Shown: positions 52,705 through 60,970 of the stretch, in pieces
How positions within the stretch are numbered: the stretch's first letter is position 1
How the letters are laid out: each line of letters opens with the position of its first letter
From: JACJYC01 sp964558465
GTDB lineage: Bacteria; Bacteroidota; Bacteroidia; Chitinophagales; Saprospiraceae
NCBI GenBank assembly: GCA_964558465.1
Contig: CAZLEF010000001.1
Span: forward strand, 1-64,000
Length of the DNA: 64,000 nt
Reading direction: 5' to 3'
Made by a program: the position numbers and the translations under genes
The notes under the pieces: generated by a model
Database searches by the model: none
Seen by the model: only the letters and a program-made list of their open reading frames with translations
What the model was told of the DNA's origin: nothing

Positions 52705-53481
52705 TTAAAATAAGGGTGATCGTGTTCCGGTTTCAGGCTCGCTCACATCCCTGAACAGCAGCATTTCACCGATCCGGCTGGATGCACCTACGTAAAACCC
52801 GGTTTCGTGACTGAATTCCTTCGGGTTATGGAAGGTCCCGAACAGGATATCAAACAGGGGCAGATCGGAATAATTGAATTGATGAACCCCCTTTGCATGA
52901 TGAACGGAATGGCTCTCCGGCCGCTGAATGAAATACCCCAGCCAACGCGGCGTCCGGATATTGGCGTGCTGGAATATGGCCATGAAGTTGGTAATGAGCA
53001 ACGTGGCGGTGGTTGCCTGCGGACTGAGGCCGGCAATCAAGGCAAAACACAGGCTCCCGAGCACCGTCCAACCCGCCATATCCAGCGGACTGAAGAAAAA
53101 GGCGCCGTAGGTGTCGAGTCGCTCAGCGCTGTGGTGCATCTGGTGGAAAGTTTTCCACAAGAAATTGGAACGGTGCATCGTCCGGTGCCAGATGTAAACG
53201 CCCAATTCGTAGAGCAGGATGCCCGCCAACGCGCCGCCAACTGCGCCGAGGCTGGTCAGATCGAGCAACCGGTACGGCTCCAGGAAGGGATTGATCACCA
53301 TTGGCAGGTACGAGCTCAGGTAAAAGTAGAAGACAAATACGAGCAGCCCTTTGATACGCCAGTATTTTATTACGGGCAGTGGCCTTGCAGGGAAAAAAGC
53401 TTCCCATAACATTAACCCCGCATAGATCGCCAGGATAAAGAGCGAAATGGGGTCCAACAGGATTTCAATTGGAGTCGGCAT
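52705..53481 (-). CDS. Fatty acid hydroxylase/sterol desaturase family membrane protein
   Basis: About 258 residues from the ATG at 53481 (MPTPIEILLDPISLF). Four membrane segments (about 13-30, 48-70, 85-103, 145-165) are visible. Three histidine clusters for a di-iron site are present: HRTMH, HQMHH and HSVHH, in the order expected of the superfamily. The usual reaction is O2-dependent hydroxylation or desaturation of a lipid, here probably in the inner membrane. The substrate is unknown. It is a single gene between a TonB-like gene and a two-component pair. Confidence 0.9.
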   Translation of the reverse strand: MPTPIEILLDPISLFILAIYAGLMLWEAFFPARPLPVIKYWRIKGLLVFVFYFYLSSYLPMVINPFLEPYRLLDLTSLGAVGGALAGILLYELGVYIWHRTMHRSNFLWKTFHQMHHSAERLDTYGAFFFSPLDMAGWTVLGSLCFALIAGLSPQATTATLLITNFMAIFQHANIRTPRWLGYFIQRPESHSVHHAKGVHQFNYSDLPLFDILFGTFHNPKEFSHETGFYVGASSRIGEMLLFRDVSEPETGTRSPLF

Positions 53482-53765
53482 GATTTGGATTGTTTTCTTT
53501 GGTTTTGAATATTGGGTTGAAAATTTGTTGAACGGCACAAAGATGTACCGGACGACGGGTAAAACTCAAGGCCAAATGATTGGCAAGCCTTCCCAGGCGA
53601 GTAGTTATCTCTCTTGAACGAGTACTTGGTTAAATGGAGGAAATGCGTGCCGTACCAGGCCTGTGGCGTGGGCGCGGAGGATACGAGGGTTTTCATTTCG
53701 CATTTCCAAAGCCTGTTTGGGAACCGGGGATGCTCAGGGTTGCGCCAGGTCAGCTTCCAAAAGGC

Positions 53766-54524
53766 CTATAAAAAATCATCCTGAAAGCGGGCCAACAGTT
53801 CGTCTTTTTTGTTCCGGGAGACCGGGACAGAGGTTTTGTTGGCCATGATGAGGTAACCACCTTCGGTCCGGATATATTCCTTCACGTGTTTCAGGTTGAC
53901 CAGATAGGAATGGTGCGGGCGGAAGAACTGGAACGGGGTCAGGATCTCTTCAAATTCCTTGAGCGTTCTGGAAATGAGTTTTTTGCGGCCGTCTGCCAGG
54001 TGGACGGTGGTATAGTTGCTGTCGGATATGCAAAACAGGATATCTTCGATCTCTACAAACTCAATGCTTTCTTTGGTAGCCAGGCCGATTTTGGTCGGTT
54101 TTCCCTGCTCTTCATCACGGATATTTTTAAAAAGGACTTCCAGTTGTTTTTCAGGGATCTGGCGGTTGATCTTTGACCGGTGTTTTTCTACTGCTTTTTT
54201 AAGTTCCTGGTTTTGTACCGGCTTCAGTAGGTAGTCCAGGGCGCTGAACTTGATGGCCTGGATGCCGAATTCGTCGTATGCCGTTGTAAAAATCACATCG
54301 AACGGTACACGGCCCAATTCCTCCAGGATATCGAAGCCGTTGAGCAGGGGCATTTCAATGTCCAGGAACAGGAGTTCGGGCGGGGTTTTTTTCAGGAATT
54401 CCAGGCCTTCGACCGGGTCCGTAAAGGCAGCAGTAACCTGCACTTCCGGGCAATATTGTTCCAGTTTCCATTTCAGGGTTTCGACGCTGTGCAGTTCATC
54501 GTCTATAATGACAGATCGGATCAT
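53766..54524 (-). CDS. LytTR-family response regulator
   Basis: 252 residues from the ATG at 54524; a TTG two codons upstream is less likely. Receiver domain at 1-120 with acidic pocket VIIDDE and acceptor Asp in LLFLDIEMPLLNGFDIL, followed by TTAYDEFGIQAIKF and the conserved Lys in DYLLKPV. The LytTR DNA-binding domain (about 150-250) shows IGLATKESIEFVEIEDILFC, RPHHSYLVNLKHVKEYIR and VPVSRNKKDELL. Its start is seven bases after the stop of the kinase gene, so the two form a classic pair. Targets are unknown. Confidence 0.94.
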   Translation of the reverse strand: MIRSVIIDDELHSVETLKWKLEQYCPEVQVTAAFTDPVEGLEFLKKTPPELLFLDIEMPLLNGFDILEELGRVPFDVIFTTAYDEFGIQAIKFSALDYLLKPVQNQELKKAVEKHRSKINRQIPEKQLEVLFKNIRDEEQGKPTKIGLATKESIEFVEIEDILFCISDSNYTTVHLADGRKKLISRTLKEFEEILTPFQFFRPHHSYLVNLKHVKEYIRTEGGYLIMANKTSVPVSRNKKDELLARFQDDFL

Positions 54525-54531
54525 ATTCAAA

Positions 54532-57500
54532 TCAGTTTATTGGAATGGATAATTCTACCCGAGTTCCGGCAGACAGGTTGTTTTCGTCTTCCAGGTCAAT
54601 GATCTTTATCGTGGTTTGTTTGCCGAACATCTGGTTGAGCAGCTCAATCCGGTTTTGGGTAATATTCATGCCCATGGACCGTTTTTTAGTGATATTTCTG
54701 GACTTCAGGGCCTCCGCCTGTTTCCGGCCGATCCCGTTATCTTCGATCGCAAAGGAAAGCGAACCGTTTTCCCGGGTCACTTCCACGGATATGCGCCCTT
54801 TTTCTTCTTTGTGCATCAGGCCGTGCCAGATGGCATTTTCCACGTACGGTTGCAGCAGCATGGGGGGGATTTCAATGGCGTCGAGGTTCAGTCCTTTTTC
54901 CACTTTAACTACATAGTCGAACCGGTGGTTAAAGCGCAGGCTTTCCATTTGCATATAGAGTTGAAGGGCCTCCAGTTCATCTTTGAGGGTGACGCTGTTG
55001 GCGCTTGAATTTTGAAGGATCAGCCGGATCAGCCTGGAAAACTGGTTGAGGTATTCGGATGCTTTTTGCGATTCGTTCTTGATGATGTAATAATCAATGG
55101 AGTTCAGGCAATTAAAAATAAAATGCGGGTTGATCTGGGAGCGGAGAGCGTCCATTTTCACATTGGCCAGCTTTTTTTCGTATTCTGTTTTCAGGCTTTG
55201 CTGTTTTTTGAATTGTTCCAGCCTGGATCTGTAAACCCAGATGATCAAGCCCGCCAGCGCCAGGCCGGCAAAGGTATAAAACCACCAGGCGCGCCACCAG
55301 GGTGTGGAAATCCTGATCCTGATCGACACCGGTTCTTCATTCCACACGCCTTCACTGTTGGCGGCCTTAACCCTGAAGGTATACCGGCCACCGGAAATAT
55401 TGGTGTAGGAAGCAAAACGCCTGTCGCCGGCCTGCACCCAATCCTGGTCTACCCCTTCCAGTTGGTAGGCAAACCGGACGGCTTCCGGCTGGTTGAAAGC
55501 AATGGCGGAGAGGTCGAAAGAGAAAAAATTCTGTCGATAACTCAGTTTCATGCCGGAAAGTTGCTGAAAACTGCCCTCCAGACCGACTTTCTGGTCAAAA
55601 ATTCTGACTCCGGTAATATAGGGTTTGGGCGTCTCGGCATTCAGCCAGATCTTTGCCGGATCAAAAAGACTAAAACCCTTACTGGCGGCTATGGCAATTT
55701 CTCCGGAGGAAAGCCTCGAAATATAACTGACGTTGTTTTGGAGTACATATCCGTAAGCCGGCCCGTACTCCTGAAAATCGCCGGTTTTTGTATCAAACCG
55801 GATAAGGCTTTTGTTGCCGCTGATCCAGATCCGGCCATGCTGGTCGCTGACCATGTTGATGGGAAAGGAGGGCAACCCGTTGGCGCTGTCGTACCATTTT
55901 GCCACGCCTTTTTCCGGTTCGCGGGGGTTGAACATACAGATGCCCAGGTCGCCCGAACCGGCCCAGATATTGCCTTGTCCGTCCTTTGCAAAACAAGTGT
56001 AATGGAGTTCCCGGTCGTTTTGTCCATCTGCAAAAGGAGTTTGGGCAACATGCACGAAACTGTCTTTTGCATATTGATATACGCTGTATCCCGGCGAGGT
56101 TCGCATCCAGATATTGCCAAAATCATCTTCCAGCAAACCAAAAATCAGTTCATGCCGTTTGTCATACCCTTTAACATTAAACGTTTCCTTGTATTGAATA
56201 ACCTTCCAGGTTTCGGGGTCCACTTTCAGGAGGCCTTCCTTTCGGGTAGAGACCCAGACGACGCCCCGGCTATCTTCCAGGATTTCGTTGAATTCAGCTT
56301 TTGAAAATGCAGGATCGAGGGGCAAACGAACGAGTCTCCGGTTTTTTTCGTCCAGTTCAAACAAGTTATGGGGCTCCACCACCAGTATCCTGCCGTTCCG
56401 CAGCCGGGTCATGTGCATACCCTGGAACCCCTGGTTGTACACAAACTGCCCTGGCGGCCGGATGACCGACCATTCTTCCGTTTGCCGGTTGAAGGCAAAA
56501 ATGCCGTCGCTCAGGTTTTCACACAGGTAAATGGTTTTACCGTCTCTGCTGTCGACTATGCCCTGTACGATGTAGGCATAATTCGGGTTCCCGAAATTTT
56601 CATGTTGCCACGTTTTGATCTGTTGGCTGATCGGCTTGTACAGAAAAAGGCCGCCGGGCGAACGGGCCCAGAGACGGCCCTCCTGGTCAACCAGTTCGGC
56701 GCCGTATATTTTATCCTTGTCAAAAACATTGAGGTATTCTTTTTCAACTTTACCGGTGGAAAGATTGCAGATGATCAGCCCTTGTTCGTAAGTATACCAT
56801 AAAATATCTTTTGAAACCAGGTTAAAAGTGGCGTATCTGGGGCCCGGCGCCGTATTCAGGCCACAAATGACGCTGAAGCGGTCTTTCACCGGATCAAAAA
56901 CCAGCAAGGTATTTTGAGCGCCGATATAGATCTGCCCGTTTTTGTGGCAGAAAACCGAACGGAACTGGTTTCCGGCCGGGGTCGATTCCGGTGATTTGCC
57001 CTGGAACCGGTATAACCTGCTCCTGCGGGTAACGGTGTTGTAACGAACCAGCCCGTTGCGGGTGCCGAGCCATAAGATCGAATCCTCGGCAGGGGATTGT
57101 TCAACCGCATAAACGTTGTTGATCGCATTGAACTCATCCTCGGTAAATTCACCTTCCGGCCGCAGTTCAAAACGGTATACGGTATCTTTTTCAACGTCAA
57201 TCCGCCTCAGGCCGCCTTTGTTGGCGCCAAGCCAGATGCGCCCCTGGCGGTCTTGCAGGAAAGCGTAGTACCACAATCCTTTGGTTTTTTCTTCAGCTTT
57301 GCGGGGAAAAGCTTCAAATTTTTCTTTTTTCGGGGAGAAACGCGACAGACCATCCACGGAAGACATCCATACCCGGCCGTCTTTATCGCAAAAGACATCA
57401 AAAACCAGGTTTTGATGAATATTGGATTGCTGACCTGTGCTGAAATAGGGCCGGACTACCCGGCCATCAAAACGATTGACCCCGTCGGCGGTGCCGATCC

Positions 57501-57651
57501 AGATAAATCCATCGCGGTCTTTTTCAATGCAGGTGACATAGTTGCTGCTCAGACCCTCTTCTTCTGTGAGGATAAAAGGACGTTCAAAGGGGTATTGGCC
57601 GAAACCCGCAGTTGTCGTCCATGCCAAAATTGAAAAAAGGATCCACTTCAT
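54532..57651 (-). CDS. Propeller-type sensor histidine kinase (LytS-like) paired with the LytTR regulator
   Basis: 1039 residues. Signal peptide (1-18), then about ten propeller repeats (FIWIGTADGVNRFDGRVVR to RIWISGNKSLIRFDTKTG), a Y_Y_Y domain (about 700-775), one membrane segment near 790 (FYTFAGLALAGLIIWVYRSR), and a His_kinase domain with the phospho-accepting His in SQINPHFIFNCLNSIDYYI near 843. The ATPase domain has LLQPYVENAIWHGL and FAIEDNGIGRK. In contrast to the two AraC hybrids it has no receiver or DNA-binding part; signals pass to the LytTR gene just downstream. The ligand is unknown. Confidence 0.94.
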   Translation of the reverse strand: MKWILFSILAWTTTAGFGQYPFERPFILTEEEGLSSNYVTCIEKDRDGFIWIGTADGVNRFDGRVVRPYFSTGQQSNIHQNLVFDVFCDKDGRVWMSSVDGLSRFSPKKEKFEAFPRKAEEKTKGLWYYAFLQDRQGRIWLGANKGGLRRIDVEKDTVYRFELRPEGEFTEDEFNAINNVYAVEQSPAEDSILWLGTRNGLVRYNTVTRRSRLYRFQGKSPESTPAGNQFRSVFCHKNGQIYIGAQNTLLVFDPVKDRFSVICGLNTAPGPRYATFNLVSKDILWYTYEQGLIICNLSTGKVEKEYLNVFDKDKIYGAELVDQEGRLWARSPGGLFLYKPISQQIKTWQHENFGNPNYAYIVQGIVDSRDGKTIYLCENLSDGIFAFNRQTEEWSVIRPPGQFVYNQGFQGMHMTRLRNGRILVVEPHNLFELDEKNRRLVRLPLDPAFSKAEFNEILEDSRGVVWVSTRKEGLLKVDPETWKVIQYKETFNVKGYDKRHELIFGLLEDDFGNIWMRTSPGYSVYQYAKDSFVHVAQTPFADGQNDRELHYTCFAKDGQGNIWAGSGDLGICMFNPREPEKGVAKWYDSANGLPSFPINMVSDQHGRIWISGNKSLIRFDTKTGDFQEYGPAYGYVLQNNVSYISRLSSGEIAIAASKGFSLFDPAKIWLNAETPKPYITGVRIFDQKVGLEGSFQQLSGMKLSYRQNFFSFDLSAIAFNQPEAVRFAYQLEGVDQDWVQAGDRRFASYTNISGGRYTFRVKAANSEGVWNEEPVSIRIRISTPWWRAWWFYTFAGLALAGLIIWVYRSRLEQFKKQQSLKTEYEKKLANVKMDALRSQINPHFIFNCLNSIDYYIIKNESQKASEYLNQFSRLIRLILQNSSANSVTLKDELEALQLYMQMESLRFNHRFDYVVKVEKGLNLDAIEIPPMLLQPYVENAIWHGLMHKEEKGRISVEVTRENGSLSFAIEDNGIGRKQAEALKSRNITKKRSMGMNITQNRIELLNQMFGKQTTIKIIDLEDENNLSAGTRVELSIPIN

Positions 57652-57673
57652 CGCAATTGAGCTTCGTTCCCTT

Positions 57674-57705
57674 CAAAGTTATCCCGTTTATTGCATGGGG
57701 GGCAA
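57674..57705 (-). promoter_or_regulatory. Promoter of the kinase/LytTR operon
   Basis: On the minus strand TTG (57705-57703), a 21-base spacer and TAACTTTG (57681-57674). The start codon of the kinase lies 22 bases downstream. The -7 element is identical to that of manA. Confidence 0.6.
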
Positions 57706-57777
57706 GTAAATGAGCAATTTACGACCAAAGCGATGTATTGTGCAAGTCTGGTTGAGTAAAATGGTGAAAAATGGATT

Positions 57778-57807
57778 CATGGTTTCATGGTTAACCATGA
57801 AACCATG
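57778..57807. repeat. 30-bp perfect palindrome of the catggtttc family
   Basis: catggtttcatggtt followed by its exact complement. It is the simplest member of the family found at 4574, 35683 and 38469, and lies ten bases after the stop of the gene at 57817. Confidence 0.8.
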
Positions 57808-57816
57808 CAACAAACC

Positions 57817-58344
57817 TCAATCACATTTCCGCACCTTCTTCACCTCCCCGTCCAGGTAATTCCAGCAATCCCCGAAGATGGAGCAATAACAAATTTTTAC
57901 GCTGGTTCTGTTAGGAAAATCGCTTTTTTGAATAATGATGGAATCCGGGTATTCGGCATTTAGCATGACGACCTCCTCCTGTACGGCCAGTACGCTGTTT
58001 TCGATGGCGGAAATCGACAAGCTGAGGAAATTTTCATTGCGCAGCAGATCGCTTAGAAATTGTTTGTAATCCCTGGCGGGTTTGCCATCGAGGGTGAGTT
58101 GAACGTCCTTGATGATCGCAGGCCCGGTCCCTTTGTTTTCGATCGTCAAAGAAAAGGAATGGTTGCTATAAAAAATCGAGGGCTGGATATAGGGCCATAC
58201 CGCTGCGTATTGCTGGTTGCGCAGGATGATCGACTGGTATACGGACACCCCCAGAGCGCAAAAACTGGTGAATATAGCCAGGAAGGTGACGGCAAATGAA
58301 GGGTTGATACGCCGGAGTAATCTTTTGATGGGTGGGAAGCTCAT
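57817..58344 (-). CDS. Unrecognised membrane-anchored protein
   Basis: 175 residues with one N-terminal membrane segment (FAVTFLAIFTSFCALGVSVY, about 18-38) and a beta-rich soluble part outside it (SLTIENKGTGPAIIKDVQLT, a pattern also seen in small Ig-like domains). A C-terminal Cys cluster (ICYCSIFGDCWNYLDGEVKK) is unusual for a periplasmic protein and could form disulfides. No family is recognised and no partner is adjacent. Confidence 0.6.
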   Translation of the reverse strand: MSFPPIKRLLRRINPSFAVTFLAIFTSFCALGVSVYQSIILRNQQYAAVWPYIQPSIFYSNHSFSLTIENKGTGPAIIKDVQLTLDGKPARDYKQFLSDLLRNENFLSLSISAIENSVLAVQEEVVMLNAEYPDSIIIQKSDFPNRTSVKICYCSIFGDCWNYLDGEVKKVRKCD

Positions 58345-58361
58345 AAGTTAACAGATCAGGT

Positions 58362-58604
58362 GTGCTTTATTTAACAATCGGCCGGGTACCCATGTTCTAC
58401 TATATTTTGCACCTGTTTCTCATTCAAATGCTGGCACAAACGGCCTCCCTGATTTTTACCGGCAAACCCGGGATCCAGCAATTCTCTCTGACGACGGTAT
58501 ACGGGGTCTGGATTCTGGTCAATGTCATTTTATACCCGCTTTGCATCGGTTACGGACGATATAAGAATGTGCACCCGGAAAAGAGTTGGTTGAGTTATTT
58601 TTGA
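58362..58604 (+). pseudogene. Truncated C-terminal end of a DUF1624/acyltransferase-type membrane protein
   Basis: The 80 codons from a GTG at 58362 read IGRVPMFYYILHLFLIQMLA, then YGVWILVNVILYPLC and a tail ending SWLSYF. This matches the last two membrane segments of heparan-alpha-glucosaminide N-acetyltransferase-like (DUF1624) proteins, which are about 350-400 residues long. The remaining 80 percent is absent and the upstream DNA belongs to another gene, so this is a relic. Confidence 0.65.
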
Positions 58605-58627
58605 AACCGCTAAGTCCACTGAGGGGC

Positions 58628-58660
58628 AGAGGGGGTGAACGCAACGCCTTCACCCCCTCT
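58628..58660. terminator. Hairpin between convergent genes (agagggggtgaa / ttcaccccctct)
   Basis: A perfect 12-bp stem with a nine-base loop cgcaacgcc. The sequence ggtgaacgcaacgccttcacc resembles the end of the array at 16550, pointing to a dispersed element. There is no T-run. Confidence 0.6.
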
Positions 58661-58689
58661 CCCGATCACCAGTCTCCAAAGTTTGAAAC

Positions 58690-59169
58690 CTACTGGTGAT
58701 ACGCCTGGTTATGCGCCAGCGGCGCGCCGCAGGTAGCGCAATTACCGGCGGCGCCTGCACCCCCCGCACAACCCTTGGTGCAGGTATAGTGATAGACGCC
58801 TGATGCATTTTGAGCCGGGGCGGGAGCAGCAGCCGGAACCGGAGCCGTCGGAGCCGCCGGTGTAGTGGTCACCGAAGGAGAGGCAGCGTTCTGTTGGTCG
58901 TGGAAAGCCTGGTTGTGTACATAAGCTGAACCGCAAACCGGGCAGTTGCCCTGAGCGTCGCCGCCGCTGCCTGCGCAATTATTGGGACAGGTATAGTGTT
59001 TGACGGCACTGGTCAGCGCCGGACTTCCGGCCGGCTGATTAGCCGGCGCCTGCACCCCCAAAGATTCCTTCGCCTGGTCTCTGATCTCATCACTTTTTGC
59101 ATTCTTGCAGGAAGATAAAGCGATGATCGCGAAAAACAGGCAAAGCGACAAGCTGATAAAGATTTTCAT
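58690..59169 (-). CDS. Lipoprotein with two zinc-ribbon-like repeats
   Basis: 159 residues from the ATG at 59169; the longer frame upstream has no signal peptide. Signal sequence with lipobox LSSC at about residue 21. Two copies of a Cys motif follow: YTCPNNCAGSGGDAQGNCPV, continuing CGSAYVHNQAFH, and YTCTKGCAGGAGAAGNCATC, continuing GAPLAHNQAYHQ. They are joined by an Ala/Pro-rich linker. Each has four cysteines (CxxxC and CxxCG), like heavy-metal-binding domains found with copper transport systems. It may bind zinc or copper on the periplasmic side. No efflux genes are adjacent. Confidence 0.75.
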   Translation of the reverse strand: MKIFISLSLCLFFAIIALSSCKNAKSDEIRDQAKESLGVQAPANQPAGSPALTSAVKHYTCPNNCAGSGGDAQGNCPVCGSAYVHNQAFHDQQNAASPSVTTTPAAPTAPVPAAAPAPAQNASGVYHYTCTKGCAGGAGAAGNCATCGAPLAHNQAYHQ

Positions 59170-59262
59170 ACTTTTCCGATTACGATTTGATTTAAGATTA
59201 TCCAAATGGGTATATAATTCCAGGTTATACAGCCCAAACGGGTAGCAAGATACTAAAATTCT

Positions 59263-59270
59263 TAAATTTG
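59263..59270 (+). promoter_or_regulatory. Possible -7 element for the LOG-family gene
   Basis: TAAATTTG matches TAnnTTTG, 116 bases before the start at 59387. No clear -33 element. Confidence 0.3.
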
Positions 59271-59386
59271 GCCCCTGATTTTGAAATTTTGCAGCCCGCT
59301 GCGCCTGCTGCCGGAAAAAGGAAACAGCCGGAATTCTTTGTTCAAATTCCGGGGATAAAGGCGCCTCAATCGTAAAATCATGTTGA

Positions 59387-60121
59387 ATGGACAACGACGA
59401 AAAAATCATTCAGACCTCAGCATATCAATACCTGGAAGGCCCTAAAAGCCGGAGCGCCGAATTGTTTTTTGCCCTGCGGGTCTTCTGGCAGTTCATCAAA
59501 GGATTCCGAACCCTGCATTTTGTAGGCCCTTGCATAACGGTTTTTGGTTCGGCCCGTTTCAAGGACGGCCACCTTTATTACGAAAAAGCCCGGGAGATGG
59601 GGCGAGCCATCGCAGAACTCGGTTTTACGGTCATGACCGGCGGCGGCCCGGGCATCATGGAAGCCGCCAACAGGGGCGCCAAAGAAGCCGGGGGCCGTTC
59701 GGTAGGTTGCAATGTGGTCCTGCCCTTCGAGCAAAAACCCAATCCTTATATGGATACTTCGATCACCATCCGCTATTTTTTTGTCCGGAAGGTGCTCCTC
59801 CTGAAGTATTCCTATGCCTTCATCGTTCTGCCCGGCGGCTGGGGCACCATGGACGAACTGTTTGAAACCCTCACCCTCGTCCAGACCGGCGTAATCCACC
59901 ACTTCCCCGTTGTACTCATCGGCACGGAATATTATGCCCAACTGCTCGATTATATCCGGTTCATGGAGGAAAATCAGACCATCTCACCCAAAGACCTGAA
60001 ACTGGTAAAATGTACCGACAATATCGATGAGGCCGTGGCGCATATCCGGGAATATATCCAGGTGAATTACAAGGTGAAGACCAAAAAAAGACCGGCCTGG
60101 TGGCTGCTGGAGCGGGTTTGA
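59387..60121 (+). CDS. TIGR00730/LOG-family Rossmann-fold protein
   Basis: 244 residues. The family motif PGGWGTMDELFETL (about 146-159) matches PGGxGTxxE, preceded by TVMTGGGPGIMEAANRGAKE with its conserved Arg/Glu region. Family members are cytokinin riboside 5'-monophosphate phosphoribohydrolases (LOG) or nucleotide 5'-monophosphate nucleosidases; older annotation as lysine decarboxylase is incorrect. In bacteria the substrate is usually AMP or a related nucleotide. Cytoplasmic. It is preceded by a divergent lipoprotein gene. Confidence 0.9.
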   Translation: MDNDEKIIQTSAYQYLEGPKSRSAELFFALRVFWQFIKGFRTLHFVGPCITVFGSARFKDGHLYYEKAREMGRAIAELGFTVMTGGGPGIMEAANRGAKEAGGRSVGCNVVLPFEQKPNPYMDTSITIRYFFVRKVLLLKYSYAFIVLPGGWGTMDELFETLTLVQTGVIHHFPVVLIGTEYYAQLLDYIRFMEENQTISPKDLKLVKCTDNIDEAVAHIREYIQVNYKVKTKKRPAWWLLERV

Positions 60122-60130
60122 TTTCACCAC

Positions 60131-60191
60131 TATGTGGTCAGTTGGCAGTTTTCAGTTGGCAGTCCACAGTTGGCAGTTGGCAGTTGGCAGA
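60131..60191. repeat. Tandem array of cagttgg units
   Basis: Seven copies of cagttggcagt-type units begin ten bases after the LOG-family stop. Not self-complementary. Confidence 0.75.
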
Positions 60192-60216
60192 CTGGAGGAC
60201 TGAAGACACACTACCC

Positions 60217-60472
60217 TCATTGGTTCACCAGTTTCCCCCGCTCCTCCCGCACCAGCGCTGCCAAGATCGAATCCACGTTGGTTTTGGGCGAGGTCCGGTA
60301 GAAAATATACCCTTTCTCCCTGGCATAAGGATGGTGGGTACTGTCGACAAATTCATGGACATTCCTCCCAGCCGTGCATGTCGGCGTAATCCTGGGGCGC
60401 CGGGTAGATCTTGCCGTCTTCCCAACGCTGCTCAATACCGTATCGCGCCAGGCGGTCGCAGTATTTTTCCAT
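60217..60472 (-). pseudogene. Frameshifted relic of a large glycosyltransferase-like membrane protein
   Basis: From ATG 60472 one frame reads MEKYCDRLARYGIEQRWEDG and YPAPQDYADMHGWEE, which resembles the C-terminal part of family 39-type glycosyltransferases. It ends at 60353, and the reading continues in another frame as EFVDSTHHPYAREKGYIFYR down to 60217. A frame change near 60360 and the missing N-terminal membrane part make this a relic. The family assignment rests on a short motif and is tentative. Confidence 0.45.
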
Positions 60473-60493
60473 TTCACCATCATAACAGCATTT

Positions 60494-60906
60494 TTAAGGC
60501 AAAAATACTTTCCCAGGTGTTTTCGATGCCTGAATTAGCCTGGTTTTAACCTGATCAAATTTCACCTTTCTTGTCAGCAGGGGTTTTTCAATTTTAAAGT
60601 CTATATCATCAAACCATACGTTGAGCTTCATAGCAGCTATATCCTCTAATGAAGCCAGGGATACTCCGTCTTCTTGTACAGGCAGGCCTACCCATTCGTA
60701 AGCATGCGTTATAAAATCTACCTTTATTCCATTTACGAACCCCTTTAAGGTATTCGGAGCAATATAATCGCTGAAGAATCGTCAAGGTTGCCTCGTTCGA
60801 TTACCCGCTCGATTGCAACGGTAGCCAAAACATCAAAATCAAAATCCTGGATATTGTATTCCCAAACGAGATGTTTTCTGATATCCGGAAATGGCGCCTT
60901 TCCCAT
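60494..60906 (-). pseudogene. Fused and deleted relic of a DUF6922 gene and an AbiEii-type nucleotidyltransferase toxin gene
   Basis: From ATG 60906 the frame reads MGKAPFPDIRKHLVWEYNIQ and VAIERVIERGNLDD, the start of DUF6922 proteins, and stops at 60745. From about 60781 another frame reads FFSDYIAPNTLKGFVNGIKV, continuing DFITHAYEWV and VSLASLEDIAAMKLN, the AbiEii/AbiGii (DUF1814) core, and then jumps to VWFDDIDFKIEKPLLTRKVK, the C-terminal end, stopping at 60494. Two internal deletions are implied: one joins the two genes, one removes the middle of the toxin. This is a dead type IV toxin-antitoxin/abortive-infection-like locus. Confidence 0.7.
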
Positions 60907-60970
60907 AAATCCCTGGTATTTGTCCTATAAAGATAAGAAATTTTCGACTGAAAATTCCTTTTTCCAGCAA

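Noticed and set aside
53482..53765. Spacer before the fatty acid hydroxylase gene considered as coding (53412-53696 minus frame)
   Set aside because: The frame overlaps the true start of the hydroxylase in another frame and has no recognisable features; the gap appears non-coding.
55012..56304. 430-codon plus-strand frame
   Set aside because: Antisense shadow of the propeller histidine kinase gene.
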